The notes under the pieces were generated by a model that saw nothing but the letters and a program-made list of their open reading frames with translations, had not been told where the DNA came from and did not search any database. From Anaerolineae bacterium (GTDB lineage Bacteria > Chloroflexota > Anaerolineae > Anaerolineales > E44-bin32): DNA of 56,843 nucleotides. Position numbers and translations under genes: made by a program. This document shows, piece after piece, positions 16,918-24,420 of the stretch (the stretch's first letter is position 1; each line of letters opens with the position of its first letter). Location of the stretch: contig DUEZ01000025.1 in NCBI GenBank assembly GCA_011174825.1, forward strand, positions 1-56,843. The letters run 5' to 3'.

Positions 16918-17744
16918 ACGACTACATTATCAATCAACCTCGTCTTACCCACGTAGACCGCCATCGAGAATAGTGAGCGTTCGACCGAGCCATTGAGCTC
17001 TTCCAGTGTCTCGGGGTTGGCGACGGAAACATACTGTGGTTCGGCGAGCGGCTCGGTTGACAGCACCTCTGACATCCGATTCCGCAGAACCTCCGCGTCA
17101 CGCTCGCCCGTCTCAAAGGCTTGGACGGCGGCGGCAAGTGAACGGTATACGACTGTCGCCGCCTGCCTCTGTTTTGGATCGAGGTAAGTGTTTCGACTGG
17201 ACATCGCCAGGCCGTCGGGCTCACGTAGCGTTGGACAGACAACCACCTCGAGGGGGAAGTTTAGATCCTCCGTCATACGCCGGATAACAACCGCCTGCTG
17301 AGCATCTTTTTGCCCGAAGTAGGCTTTGTCGGGCTGGGTTGCATTGAAAAGTTTGGCGACAACTGTGGTCACCCCCCGGAAGTGACCTGGTCTGTGATGA
17401 CCTTCCAACATCTGAGAGAGGTTCTCCACCGTCACCCAGGTCTGGTAACCCACGGGATAGATCTCCTCCTGCGTAGGTGTCCAAACCAGATCTGCGCCCT
17501 CTGCTCCCAACAGATCGAAGTCACGATCCAAATCACGCGGATAAGCACTCAGGTCTTCGTTCTCACCGAATTGCGTTGGATTGACGAAAATGCTCACAAC
17601 GACGCTGACACACTCCCCTCTTGCTCGGCGTACAAGGGAGAGATGGCCTTCATGAAGGTAGCCCATCGTTGGCACAAGACCCAAGGGCTTGGGTAAAGCC
17701 GCGAGGATCTTTCTCAACTCCGCTATAGTCGTCACAACCTTCAT
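16908..17744 (-). CDS. panC: pantoate-beta-alanine ligase
   Basis: A 278-residue class I nucleotidyl-transfer-type ligase that joins pantoate to beta-alanine with ATP. Visible: the HxGH site at 31-34 in LVPTMGYLHEGHLSLVRRA, FVNPTQFGENEDLSAYPRD, DKAYFGQKDAQQAVVIRRM and the KMSKS-like MSSRNTYL. I start at the ATG at 17744 since it gives the family-typical MKVVTTIAELR and overlaps the panE stop in an ATGA, a translational-coupling arrangement. Its stop codon lies within the inverted repeat at 16841-16917, so the last residues (GD) were probably shaped by that repeat. Confidence 0.93.
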   Translation of the reverse strand: MKVVTTIAELRKILAALPKPLGLVPTMGYLHEGHLSLVRRARGECVSVVVSIFVNPTQFGENEDLSAYPRDLDRDFDLLGAEGADLVWTPTQEEIYPVGYQTWVTVENLSQMLEGHHRPGHFRGVTTVVAKLFNATQPDKAYFGQKDAQQAVVIRRMTEDLNFPLEVVVCPTLREPDGLAMSSRNTYLDPKQRQAATVVYRSLAAAVQAFETGERDAEVLRNRMSEVLSTEPLAEPQYVSVANPETLEELNGSVERSLFSMAVYVGKTRLIDNVVVGD

Positions 17745-18667
17745 GCGGCGTCTCCATGAGCTGACGAAGCAAGGGCTCGCACAAGATGCCAAAGGACCCT
17801 ATTGACGGGCGTCCATACACCCAACGACTCGCCCTCATTCGCGATGGCTCTGGAGATGGCGTCAATCTCAGTAGGCGCTCCCCGCCGAACATCTTGTAAC
17901 ATCGATGAGAGGTTGCTGGCCGTACGTCCTGCGACTTCGACTGCAGCGGCGCCTGGATCAGCGTACGGCAGGTTAATTCCACGGGCGGCAGCCACAGCAG
18001 CCGCCTCCCTCGCAGCTTCGGTCATCAGTGCTAAAGCATGTGGCCTCGTTAGCAATTCTCCATTGGGGATACCCAACAGAGCCGTTAATGGGTTAATGGC
18101 GGCATTGATCGCCAATTTACCCCAGACCAATCCTTCGATGTCTTCAGCGATCTCGATCCTGAGTTCGGCCTGACGGAAAAGGGCCACCATGGGTTCAAGG
18201 CGCGGATGTGAACCCAAGTGTGTCGGCCCTACCCCACCAACTCGCACATGCCCAGGTCCAAGGGACGTCGCCCCCATGGTCGTGATTCCCATGGCTGCAC
18301 GCTCCTCCCCGAGCACCTTTTGTAGCTGCTCCAAGTTCCCGAGGCCGTTCTGCAACGTGAGCGCTAGGCCTTCTTGTGCAAGACAGGTCATCAATTGATG
18401 AGCAGCGCGCTCAGTTTGCCATGACTTTACGAGGACCAAAGCATGACGAATGTCGGCCAAATCTTCCGGGTCAGTGGTGGCGCGGACTGAGAAGACACGC
18501 TCGCTCCCCACTTCATCGACGAGGCGTACACCTCTCTCTTGCAGTGCCTTCACACCGTCGATCCAAGTGCCAAGCAACGTGACATCGGCATGCTGTGCGA
18601 GCCGAGCTCCAAATAAGCAGGCCATGGCTCCGGTACCGACAATGAGGATGGGTGGATTTGTACTCAA
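17741..18667 (-). CDS. panE: 2-dehydropantoate 2-reductase
   Basis: A 308-residue ketopantoate reductase that makes pantoate with NADPH. The dinucleotide loop is ILIVGTGAMACLFGARLAQ; the lysine region VLVKSWQTERAAHQL, the LQNGLGNLEQL motif and the C-terminal VWGKLAINAAINPLTALLGI carry the family's catalytic Lys and Asn. I choose a TTG start at 18667 because AGGGAGG lies six bases before it and the family begins just ahead of the nucleotide loop; an upstream frame start lacks a site. Overlaps panC by four bases. Confidence 0.9.
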   Translation of the reverse strand: MSTNPPILIVGTGAMACLFGARLAQHADVTLLGTWIDGVKALQERGVRLVDEVGSERVFSVRATTDPEDLADIRHALVLVKSWQTERAAHQLMTCLAQEGLALTLQNGLGNLEQLQKVLGEERAAMGITTMGATSLGPGHVRVGGVGPTHLGSHPRLEPMVALFRQAELRIEIAEDIEGLVWGKLAINAAINPLTALLGIPNGELLTRPHALALMTEAAREAAAVAAARGINLPYADPGAAAVEVAGRTASNLSSMLQDVRRGAPTEIDAISRAIANEGESLGVWTPVNRVLWHLVRALASSAHGDAA

Positions 18668-18679
18668 GTTAAACCTCCC

Positions 18680-18751
18680 TGGATGTCCAGGCATTCAGGC
18701 ACCTTGGCACATAGGATCCTGGTGCCCTCGCGCCCAGGTACCTACGCGCCT
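18680..18751. repeat. GGGCACC-type inverted repeat
   Basis: Sequence such as CAGGCACCTTGGCAC and CCTGGTGCCCTCG. It fills most of the panB-panE gap. Relatives lie at 23598, 42811 and 49147. Confidence 0.65.
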
Positions 18752-18755
18752 ACAT

Positions 18756-19625
18756 TCATCCCAACTCTTCTATGAACTTCTCCCACTCCTCCTCGGGCAT
18801 CTCAATACTATGTTCCTCAGCGGGAAAGGTGCTGTTTTCCACGTCCGCCTTGTAGGCGATGAAAGCCTGCGCCATCTCGCCATGTAGGTCGGCATACTTT
18901 TTTACAAATCGTGGTGTGAAGCGGTCAAACAACCCTAGCAAATCATGCGTGACCAAGACCTGTCCATCACAGCCGACCCCTGCGCCAATGCCGATGGTGG
19001 GTATCTCCAGGCGCTCGCTTAACAACCGTGCCAAGCGCGCTGGGATAGTCTCTAAAACTAGCGAGAAACAGCCAGCCTCTTGTAGCGCGTGAGCGTCATC
19101 GATGAGCTTACGCGCCGCGTCCGCAGTCTTGCCCTGCGCCCGGAAGCCCCCCAATAGATGCACAGATTGCGGGGTTAATCCGAGATGGCCCTGTACCGGG
19201 ATGCCGGCGCTGATGATGGCTTCAATCGCAGGAAGACGCTCACGTCCACCCTCTAACTTCACGGCGTCCATACCGCCTTCCTTCAGAAAACGACCGGCGT
19301 TTCGTACTGCCTCGTTAACCGAAGCCTGGTAAGACATGAACGGCATGTCTCCGATGAGCAATGCGTAGCGAGCCCCACGCGCCACAGCCTGGCAGTGGTG
19401 GATCATATCTTCCATGGTCACCGGTAGGGTGTTCTCATAACCGAGCACAACCATACCCAACGAGTCACCAACCAGGATCGAATCGATCCCCGCGCGGTCA
19501 ATGGCGAGAGCTGTGGCGTAATCGTAGGCAGTGAGCATGGTGACAGGTTGCTTTTGTGCCTTCTTGCGCACAAGGCTGAGGGTGGTAATTTTCTTGCGTT
19601 CTTGAGTGGAATTAGAAACAGACAC
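18756..19625 (-). CDS. panB: 3-methyl-2-oxobutanoate hydroxymethyltransferase
   Basis: A 289-residue TIM-barrel enzyme that transfers a hydroxymethyl group from methylene-tetrahydrofolate to ketoisovalerate, the first step to pantothenate. Motifs: MLTAYDYATALAIDRAGID, the Mg-binding ILVGDSLGMVVLGYENTLPV, VKLEGG, and PVQGHLGLTPQSVHLLGGF. I set the start at a GTG at 19625 because GAGGAGGAG lies directly upstream and the product then begins just before the family-conserved part; the longer open frame runs through the leader RNA. First gene of the pan operon, preceded by a pan motif and a terminator-like hairpin. Confidence 0.93.
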   Translation of the reverse strand: MSVSNSTQERKKITTLSLVRKKAQKQPVTMLTAYDYATALAIDRAGIDSILVGDSLGMVVLGYENTLPVTMEDMIHHCQAVARGARYALLIGDMPFMSYQASVNEAVRNAGRFLKEGGMDAVKLEGGRERLPAIEAIISAGIPVQGHLGLTPQSVHLLGGFRAQGKTADAARKLIDDAHALQEAGCFSLVLETIPARLARLLSERLEIPTIGIGAGVGCDGQVLVTHDLLGLFDRFTPRFVKKYADLHGEMAQAFIAYKADVENSTFPAEEHSIEMPEEEWEKFIEELG

Positions 19626-19663
19626 GGCTATCTCCTCCTCTGAGTGAGATGCCCAACGACCCG

Positions 19664-19696
19664 AGAAAGAAAACCCGCCCGGGCCGAGGGGGCGGG
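19664..19696 (-). terminator. leader terminator (attenuator candidate) of the pan operon
   Basis: Minus-strand hairpin CCCGCCC - nine-base loop - GGGCGGG followed by TTTTCTTTCT. It lies between the pan-motif hairpin and the panB ribosome binding site, where an attenuator would be. Its loop contains CTCGG, which could pair with CCGAG of the pan hairpin; that last point is only a five-base match. Confidence 0.65.
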
Positions 19697-19716
19697 ACAG
19701 TGTGACATGCTTTTGT

Positions 19717-19753
19717 CCTGCCGTCTCGGTCGGAGTCCGATCCAAGCGGCAGG
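19717..19753 (-). promoter_or_regulatory. pan motif RNA
   Basis: In the leader of panB the RNA folds as CCTGCCG-CTTGG-A-TCGG-ACT-CCGA-CCGAG-A-CGGCAGG: sixteen base pairs (one of them G-U), a three-base loop and two single bulged A residues at 19741 and 19724. That is the described shape of the pan motif, a hairpin with two conserved bulged adenines found upstream of pantothenate genes in Chloroflexota and some Firmicutes and Proteobacteria. Its ligand, if any, is not established. Confidence 0.8.
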
Positions 19754-19756
19754 GAT

Positions 19757-19762
19757 ATTATA
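19757..19762 (-). promoter_or_regulatory. extended -10 box of the pan operon
   Basis: Minus-strand TGCTATAAT (TG one base upstream of TATAAT). No good -35. Usual spacing would start the RNA about at the base of the pan hairpin, or a few bases inside it, so the true start may be slightly further upstream. Confidence 0.45.
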
Positions 19763-19783
19763 GCAAAGGCTGGGGAGAAGAGA

Positions 19784-19804
19784 ATAGGGATTAGGGATTA
19801 GGGG
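19784..19804. repeat. GGGATTAGGG half repeat
   Basis: Single arm (ATAGGGATTAGGGATTAGGG) of the family seen in full at 16841 and 21630. Confidence 0.55.
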
Positions 19805-19901
19805 CCGGGGCACACTCGAGGTCATCCCCTCGTCATCTCATCTGAGCATGGATCTGACCATCTGTTGCTTTCACAATACCAAACGCTTAGACGGTTGGGA
19901 T

Positions 19902-20765
19902 CTATGATAACCCCGTCATCTCCTCGCTCACGGCCCATAATTGTTTCGCAACCTCCTCATCGTAGGAGTAAGCTGAAGAAGGGGCGGGTTTACAGCGGAA
20001 ATAATACTTACCCGTTATGCCCTCCACCTCGGGTGAGGTCGCCAGATAAATGACGGTCTCCGCTCCTTCCTCCACGCTGAGTGCGCGAACATTCATCAAC
20101 GGTCTAATGATGCGCATAAACCAGCCGATATTGCTGCCTATGTTCGTCGCTACGAACCCAGGATGCAGGGCATTCACCGTAATGCCCGTGCCCTCCAGAC
20201 GACGCGCTAACTCATAGGTGAACAAGACGTTCGCTAACTTGGACTGCCCATAGGCGTTCATGCCACCGAATCCCCTACGCCCTTGCAGCTCATCAAAGTC
20301 CAATATTGCTCTCAAATGCGAACCGGAGGAAACGTTGATGATACGCGCTGGTGCACTGGCAACAATCGTGTCAAGCAGAAAGTTCGTCAGAAGGAAGTAC
20401 CCTAGATGATTGAGGGCGAAGGTCATCTCGATGCCGTCCACACTCTCCTGGCGCCACAGGAAAAATGCCCCGGCGTTGTTTACCAGCACATCCAAACGGT
20501 TATGACGATTTTTAAACGCCTCCGCCAGACGACGAATCTCATTTTGGGATGACAGGTCGGCCAACAGATATTCAATATCGGGGTTGTCTGCTTCGCGCTT
20601 GAATTCCTCCACTGTCGCGGCGGTTTTATCCGGATTGCGACCCACGAGGATCAGTTTTCCACCTTGATGGGCAAGAGCGCGCGCGGTCTCCTTTCCGATG
20701 CCTGACGTGGAGCCTGTCACAATACAAACCTTCCCTTCAAGATACCTATCCTTATGCGCGGTCAA
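19902..20765 (-). CDS. SDR family oxidoreductase (retinol dehydrogenase-like)
   Basis: A 287-residue classical short-chain dehydrogenase. It has the cofactor loop VTGSTSGIGKETARALA (about 16-32), NNAGAF near residue 90, the catalytic Ser in INVSSGSH and the YGQSKLAN motif holding Tyr and Lys. The sequence looks like the RDH/WW-oxidoreductase branch, which prefers NADP, but the substrate is unknown. A TTG start at 20765 follows AGGAGGTG, and no ATG nearby has a comparable site. Single gene, divergent from ybaK. Confidence 0.85.
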   Translation of the reverse strand: MTAHKDRYLEGKVCIVTGSTSGIGKETARALAHQGGKLILVGRNPDKTAATVEEFKREADNPDIEYLLADLSSQNEIRRLAEAFKNRHNRLDVLVNNAGAFFLWRQESVDGIEMTFALNHLGYFLLTNFLLDTIVASAPARIINVSSGSHLRAILDFDELQGRRGFGGMNAYGQSKLANVLFTYELARRLEGTGITVNALHPGFVATNIGSNIGWFMRIIRPLMNVRALSVEEGAETVIYLATSPEVEGITGKYYFRCKPAPSSAYSYDEEVAKQLWAVSEEMTGLS

Positions 20766-21153
20766 TATTCACCTCCTAATGTTTGGCATTCACTATCGTA
20801 AAGTCTGGCATCGCCACGAGGGTATGTAGATTGATTTGTTCGTCTGACGGTCTAAATGTAAGTATCATCCCAAAGAGCAGGATTTATCCAAGCCAAGAGC
20901 TTACCATAGTTACAATCGAAAGGATGCTCCGAATGCCCTGTGTTGTCCCGAGCTCCTCGACATAGCTTGGGATCTTCTGCTCTTTAAAGGATCTCGTTTT
21001 CCGAATTCAAGTAATACTCTGTCTCAACAACTAGACTTTTCGATGCTACACCCTTCAGAATGAAAGATAAAAGCGGTCTTCATTATTCCGACAAGCTTGG
21101 CGCCAAAGAAGCCCCAATTTTACACCAGTGTCCCCCAGAACTCCCTCTCGCGA
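20766..21153. other. divergent intergenic region with a repeat fragment
   Basis: No gene supported. Positions 20987-21007 (AAGGATCTCGTTTTCCGAAT) are repeated in reverse orientation at 37875-37898, so part of this gap is a remnant of the element at 37791. Confidence 0.45.
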
Positions 21154-21159
21154 TACAAT
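21154..21159 (+). promoter_or_regulatory. -10 box for leaderless ybaK
   Basis: TACAAT nine bases before the ATG at 21169; no ribosome binding site lies between, so the transcript should begin at or near the start codon. Confidence 0.45.
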
Positions 21160-21168
21160 CACCACATC

Positions 21169-21636
21169 ATGTCAAAATCTACAGCCGTCACACGTGCCCT
21201 TGACGATTTAGGCATCTCGTATCAGATTCACATTCATGAGCAACCGCTGCGTTCACTCGAACAAGCGGCGGAAGAACGCGGTCTTGAGCCGGATCAAATC
21301 GTCCGTTCACTCCTCTTCCGATTGGAGGACGGGGCATTTGTGCTCGTGCTGATGCCCGGGGGAGAAAAAGTGAATTGGGCCAAGCTGCGAAAGCATCTTG
21401 GGGTATCCCGTATGACGACAGCCACCAGCGAGGAAGTGCTGGAAATTACCGGTTACGAAACGGGGGCCGTTTCACCTTTCGGTTTACCTCAGCCTCTGCG
21501 GTTGCTGGCTGATCAGAAGATCTTATTCCATGAAGAAATTTCTGTCGGCGCTGGGATACGGAACGCGGGGGTGATTTTAAAAAGCCAGGATCTCTTGGTC
21601 GCCCTTGATCCAGAGTTGGGGGATTTCAAGGATTAG
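21169..21636 (+). CDS. YbaK/EbsC-like aminoacyl-tRNA deacylase
   Basis: A 155-residue editing-domain protein of the YbaK/ProX group, which hydrolyse mischarged tRNAs (Cys- or Ala-tRNA-Pro in studied members). Family features: RALDDLGISYQIHIHE at the start, VRSLLFRL, LMPGGEKVNWAKLRKHLG with the conserved Lys, and ETGAVSPFGLP in the glycine-rich segment. The start at 21169 gives the usual length; the longer frame upstream is unsupported. Its TAG stop is part of the repeat GGATTAGGG that follows. A second, distinct paralogue is at 45567. Confidence 0.82.
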   Translation: MSKSTAVTRALDDLGISYQIHIHEQPLRSLEQAAEERGLEPDQIVRSLLFRLEDGAFVLVLMPGGEKVNWAKLRKHLGVSRMTTATSEEVLEITGYETGAVSPFGLPQPLRLLADQKILFHEEISVGAGIRNAGVILKSQDLLVALDPELGDFKD

Positions 21637-21700
21637 GGATTGGGGATCAGGGATTTGGTCGGGATCTAGCCTGGTCCCTGATCCCCGATCCCTAATCCCT
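21630..21700. repeat. GGGATTAGGGATTGGGG-type inverted repeat
   Basis: Left arm GGATTAGGGATTGGGGATCA, right arm GATCCCCGATCCCTAATCCC; the left arm starts inside the ybaK stop region. Confidence 0.75.
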
Positions 21701-21852
21701 TAACAAGAATTTTCCAACCTCAACCACAATCTTCCCCACCGCTATCATCGAGCTCTGGATGTCTCCGAGAACGTCCATTGCTTTTTTTCCATAATAATCC
21801 GCAGAGTTCTTGTCTTGGGAAGATGACATTGAAATTCAGCTTCTCCAACTTC

Positions 21853-22533
21853 CTAGGCGACGGAGAGCGTGTTAAGCCACTCCATTGGGTCAACACTCAA
21901 CATGACCTTGGTGAACTTGGCGTGGATCCAGGCCAACCCATTGGTGACATGCAAGGTCACTGGCCACAGCATCAGACCGATCAGAGCACCAAGCAGGGCA
22001 TCGTTCATGCTGTCGATGTGCCATGCTGGCAGCCCCAGGCCAAAGAATACGCCCACTTGGATTTCTGACAGGAACTCATGCGTGAACGGCATAGTCAGGA
22101 AAGCCAACGTCAAGGAAATCAACGTGATCAAAATCAGAAATGTGGCGATACCTAGTGGGAATTTCAGGAACAGGTAGATCAAGCTTTTCCAGGTAACCGG
22201 GTTGGTGAAGTATTTTTTTAATTTTGTCCAGATGTCAGTGTCTTCGTTTGATGGACGCCACATCTCAGGGATATCTTCGTTCAGCAGGTAGATAGCCATA
22301 AAACGCTCGAAGCTGGCTAATGCCCACCACCCGGCTCCTACCAGCAGCAGGATGGGAATGCCCAACCAAACGATCAATAAGGAAATCCCTAGCGAAAGCC
22401 CTGAAGCCAAGAAGACGAAGTAAAAAACGCCGAGCGGAAAGGCAACAAGTAAATAGAGCAAGTTGAGGTACGATTGCCCACAAACGATAACCTTGAAGAA
22501 TCGGAATGCAGTTTGCTTAGGATTATCCACCAT
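21853..22533 (-). CDS. multi-pass membrane sensor-domain protein
   Basis: A 226-residue protein with four to six hydrophobic helices in two similar halves (around YLLVAFPLGVFYFVFLASGL and YLFLKFPLGIATFLILITLI). The repeated FPLG motif followed by a loop is typical of the putative sensor domain found with ECF sigma factors and histidine kinases in Chloroflexota and actinobacteria. The start at 22533 follows AAGGAG. It is the last gene of a sigma-anti-sigma-sensor unit. What it senses is unknown. Confidence 0.7.
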   Translation of the reverse strand: MVDNPKQTAFRFFKVIVCGQSYLNLLYLLVAFPLGVFYFVFLASGLSLGISLLIVWLGIPILLLVGAGWWALASFERFMAIYLLNEDIPEMWRPSNEDTDIWTKLKKYFTNPVTWKSLIYLFLKFPLGIATFLILITLISLTLAFLTMPFTHEFLSEIQVGVFFGLGLPAWHIDSMNDALLGALIGLMLWPVTLHVTNGLAWIHAKFTKVMLSVDPMEWLNTLSVA

Positions 22534-22595
22534 CTTACTCCTTCTAGTTAAGTGATAACCTGTGCGAAGTTCTTTCGCGTAAAGGCCAAACTCTA

Positions 22596-22919
22596 TCAGA
22601 TGACTGATACGAGCATAAAATACGCTAACAAAGCTAACCCCAGACAAGACAAAAGCGCAAAGGCTAACAGTGCCGCCCAGATTACTGTGCGGCGATATAA
22701 TAATCGTTTTGCTTCTCTGTAGGCTTCCATTTTGTCCTCCTCAGTAAGTGGAACAGGAATGTCTTCCGGTAACTCCATTGCCGCTGATTGCTTTGCGATC
22801 TTAGCAAGCTCCGGATCGGTTTCCAGGTATTTCTCAATAAGGTCACGCGTGTCTGCACTCACTTCATCAGCCAAATACAACGGCATCAGATCGAGAATCA
22901 CATTCCGTGTGATTTCCAT
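22596..22919 (-). CDS. anti-sigma-like membrane protein
   Basis: A 107-residue protein that begins EITRNVILDLMPLYLADEVS and continues with a short helical region ending in one membrane helix (about 80-102). This opening matches the zf-HC2 anti-sigma layout, but the zinc-binding His and Cys residues are absent. It starts two bases after the sigma-factor stop, with GGAGG inside the sigma coding end. Position and shape support an anti-sigma role; no direct motif proves it. Confidence 0.6.
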   Translation of the reverse strand: MEITRNVILDLMPLYLADEVSADTRDLIEKYLETDPELAKIAKQSAAMELPEDIPVPLTEEDKMEAYREAKRLLYRRTVIWAALLAFALLSCLGLALLAYFMLVSVI

Positions 22920-22921
22920 AA

Positions 22922-23407
22922 TCACGAAACCTCCTTGTCGGCACAAGTAAGCAACAGCTTTTTACGAGCGCGGTGTACCTTTACCTTGGTCGCTGTAAGG
23001 GATAGTCCCAAGATACGGGCTATTTCGTCATAGGGCAGCTCATGTTGAACGCGCAAAATAAAAGCCGCACGGTCAATCTCATGTAAAGTATGAAGAACAC
23101 CACGGACACTCTGTAATTCGAGTTGAGATTCAACCATTTTGTCCGGTCCGGGAGCAGGGTCAGGATAAACATCATCGAGCAGGACCTGGTTCTTTCTCTT
23201 TCTTCGTTGGTTCAGGTAAACATTGCGGGCAATTGCGAAAAGATATGCCTTGAGGGTTTCGGTGCGAATCCTGCTGTTGTGGAGCCAGGCTCGGATAAAT
23301 GTCTCAGAAGTGATGTCCTCCGCATCGTAAGGATCACCTGCAAGCCAAAGGGCAAAGCGATAAACTTCAGTTGCGTAGGTTTCGTACAGGTCTAAGAAGT
23401 TGAGCAT
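22922..23407 (-). CDS. ECF RNA polymerase sigma factor
   Basis: A 161-residue sigma factor with regions 2 and 4 only. Region 2 contains VYRFALWLAGDPYDAEDITS and LKAYLFAIARNVYLNQRRKR; region 4 contains EIDRAAFILRVQHELPYDEI and the recognition helix near LSLTATKVKVHRARKKLL. It is not the same subfamily as the sigma factor at 15055. The gene begins a three-gene unit with the anti-sigma-like and sensor genes, all reading left. A TATAGA box lies 11 bases before the ATG, so its transcript may have almost no leader. Confidence 0.88.
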   Translation of the reverse strand: MLNFLDLYETYATEVYRFALWLAGDPYDAEDITSETFIRAWLHNSRIRTETLKAYLFAIARNVYLNQRRKRKNQVLLDDVYPDPAPGPDKMVESQLELQSVRGVLHTLHEIDRAAFILRVQHELPYDEIARILGLSLTATKVKVHRARKKLLLTCADKEVS

Positions 23408-23480
23408 AGCGTTGCCCTATCTATAATATGCATTACCAAGCGAAAAGTTACAATGTGCCCCAGAGAAATTTGCGAAAAAT

Positions 23481-23570
23481 GGCTATCTTGAAGGCAGTAC
23501 CGCGGCGAACATGTAGCTGAAGCCGGCGCTGGATGCTTTTAATCCGGGGATGGGGGATTTCAAGAGCTAG
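23481..23570 (+). pseudogene. remnant of a YbaK-like C-terminus
   Basis: In one frame this reads LKPALDAFNPGMGDFKS and stops with TAG, parallel to the end of the gene at 21169 (LVALDPELGDFKD, stop). A TAG lies just before it in the same frame. It is followed by the same repeat arm that follows the intact gene. I infer a decayed copy of a ybaK 3' end with its attached repeat; the match is short. Confidence 0.4.
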
Positions 23571-23690
23571 GGATTAGGGATCAGGGATTGGGGACTGACA
23601 GGGCACCAAGTCACATGGGCACCAGGGCACCCAGGTTGCTATTTCATGCTCCTTTAGAGACCGAGGTGCCGGAGTGCCCTGGTGCCTAAT
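23566..23690. repeat. GGGATTAGGG arm joined to a GGGCACC-type repeat
   Basis: A single arm GGGATTAGGGATCAGGGATT (23571-23590) followed by GGGCACCAAGTCACATGGGC and its reverse-complement-like partner GTGCCGGAGTGCCCTGGTGC. It reaches the stop region of the hydrolase gene at 23686. Confidence 0.65.
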
Positions 23691-24339
23691 CACCACTGAG
23701 AAAATCGATCACCTCAGCTACGATTTTCTTCACTGCGTTCACCGACGCTTCCAAGTCCCCGAAAACATCCATGCTATGATCTGCCCCTTCGATGACAGTA
23801 AGCTCAAAAGGGCGGGAAGCTCGTAAGGAATCAAGAATTTCCGGATCATAGAAACGATCCTGAGTCCCGATCGCAATATAGGAGGGGTGAGCCATCTCAA
23901 CCAGGATCGGGTCAAAAAGCGGTGTTCCTAACGCGGGTGTGAAGAAGACCGCTCGAGACTCAGCCAGGGAAGGCGCCGATTGACAGAGATAGGCCACCAC
24001 ACCTGCTCCCAGCGACTTGCCCGCCAGACCGAGGCGCGGATATGCCCTCTGCGTCAAAACTTCCTCAACTGCTGACCGACATTCCTGCAAAAGACCCGGG
24101 ATCACATCTGCGGAGAATGGTTCCATCGTCAATTGAAACCCATACGTTATCGCCAGCGTGTCCCAACCACGAGCCCACATCAGCTCACTCAGGTAATACA
24201 GCAGCGGACCATCCACGCCGTATCTCTCACCGGGGAAGGTCACCAATAAACCATGCGATTCTCCCTCTTGCCGGTAGAACTTATGCACCAGGGGATACCC
24301 ATCGGATGTTTTTAATGGCAGGCGTACAATTCCAGACAC
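23686..24339 (-). CDS. alpha/beta hydrolase
   Basis: A 217-residue serine hydrolase. The nucleophile elbow is AGKSLGAGVVAYL (Ser about 109), the acid is likely the Asp in GTQDRFYDPEIL and the base is the His in EGADHSMDVF. The length and order fit small esterase or dienelactone hydrolase-like members; substrate unknown. A GTG start at 24339 follows GGAGGAG. It stands alone, with repeats beyond its 3' end. Confidence 0.78.
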   Translation of the reverse strand: MSGIVRLPLKTSDGYPLVHKFYRQEGESHGLLVTFPGERYGVDGPLLYYLSELMWARGWDTLAITYGFQLTMEPFSADVIPGLLQECRSAVEEVLTQRAYPRLGLAGKSLGAGVVAYLCQSAPSLAESRAVFFTPALGTPLFDPILVEMAHPSYIAIGTQDRFYDPEILDSLRASRPFELTVIEGADHSMDVFGDLEASVNAVKKIVAEVIDFLSGD

Positions 24340-24420
24340 GATAACTCCTCCACATTAACGCTGACGATCGATATCATTATCGCAAGCCTCGAATATAACT
24401 GTCACTGATCGTTGATGAGG

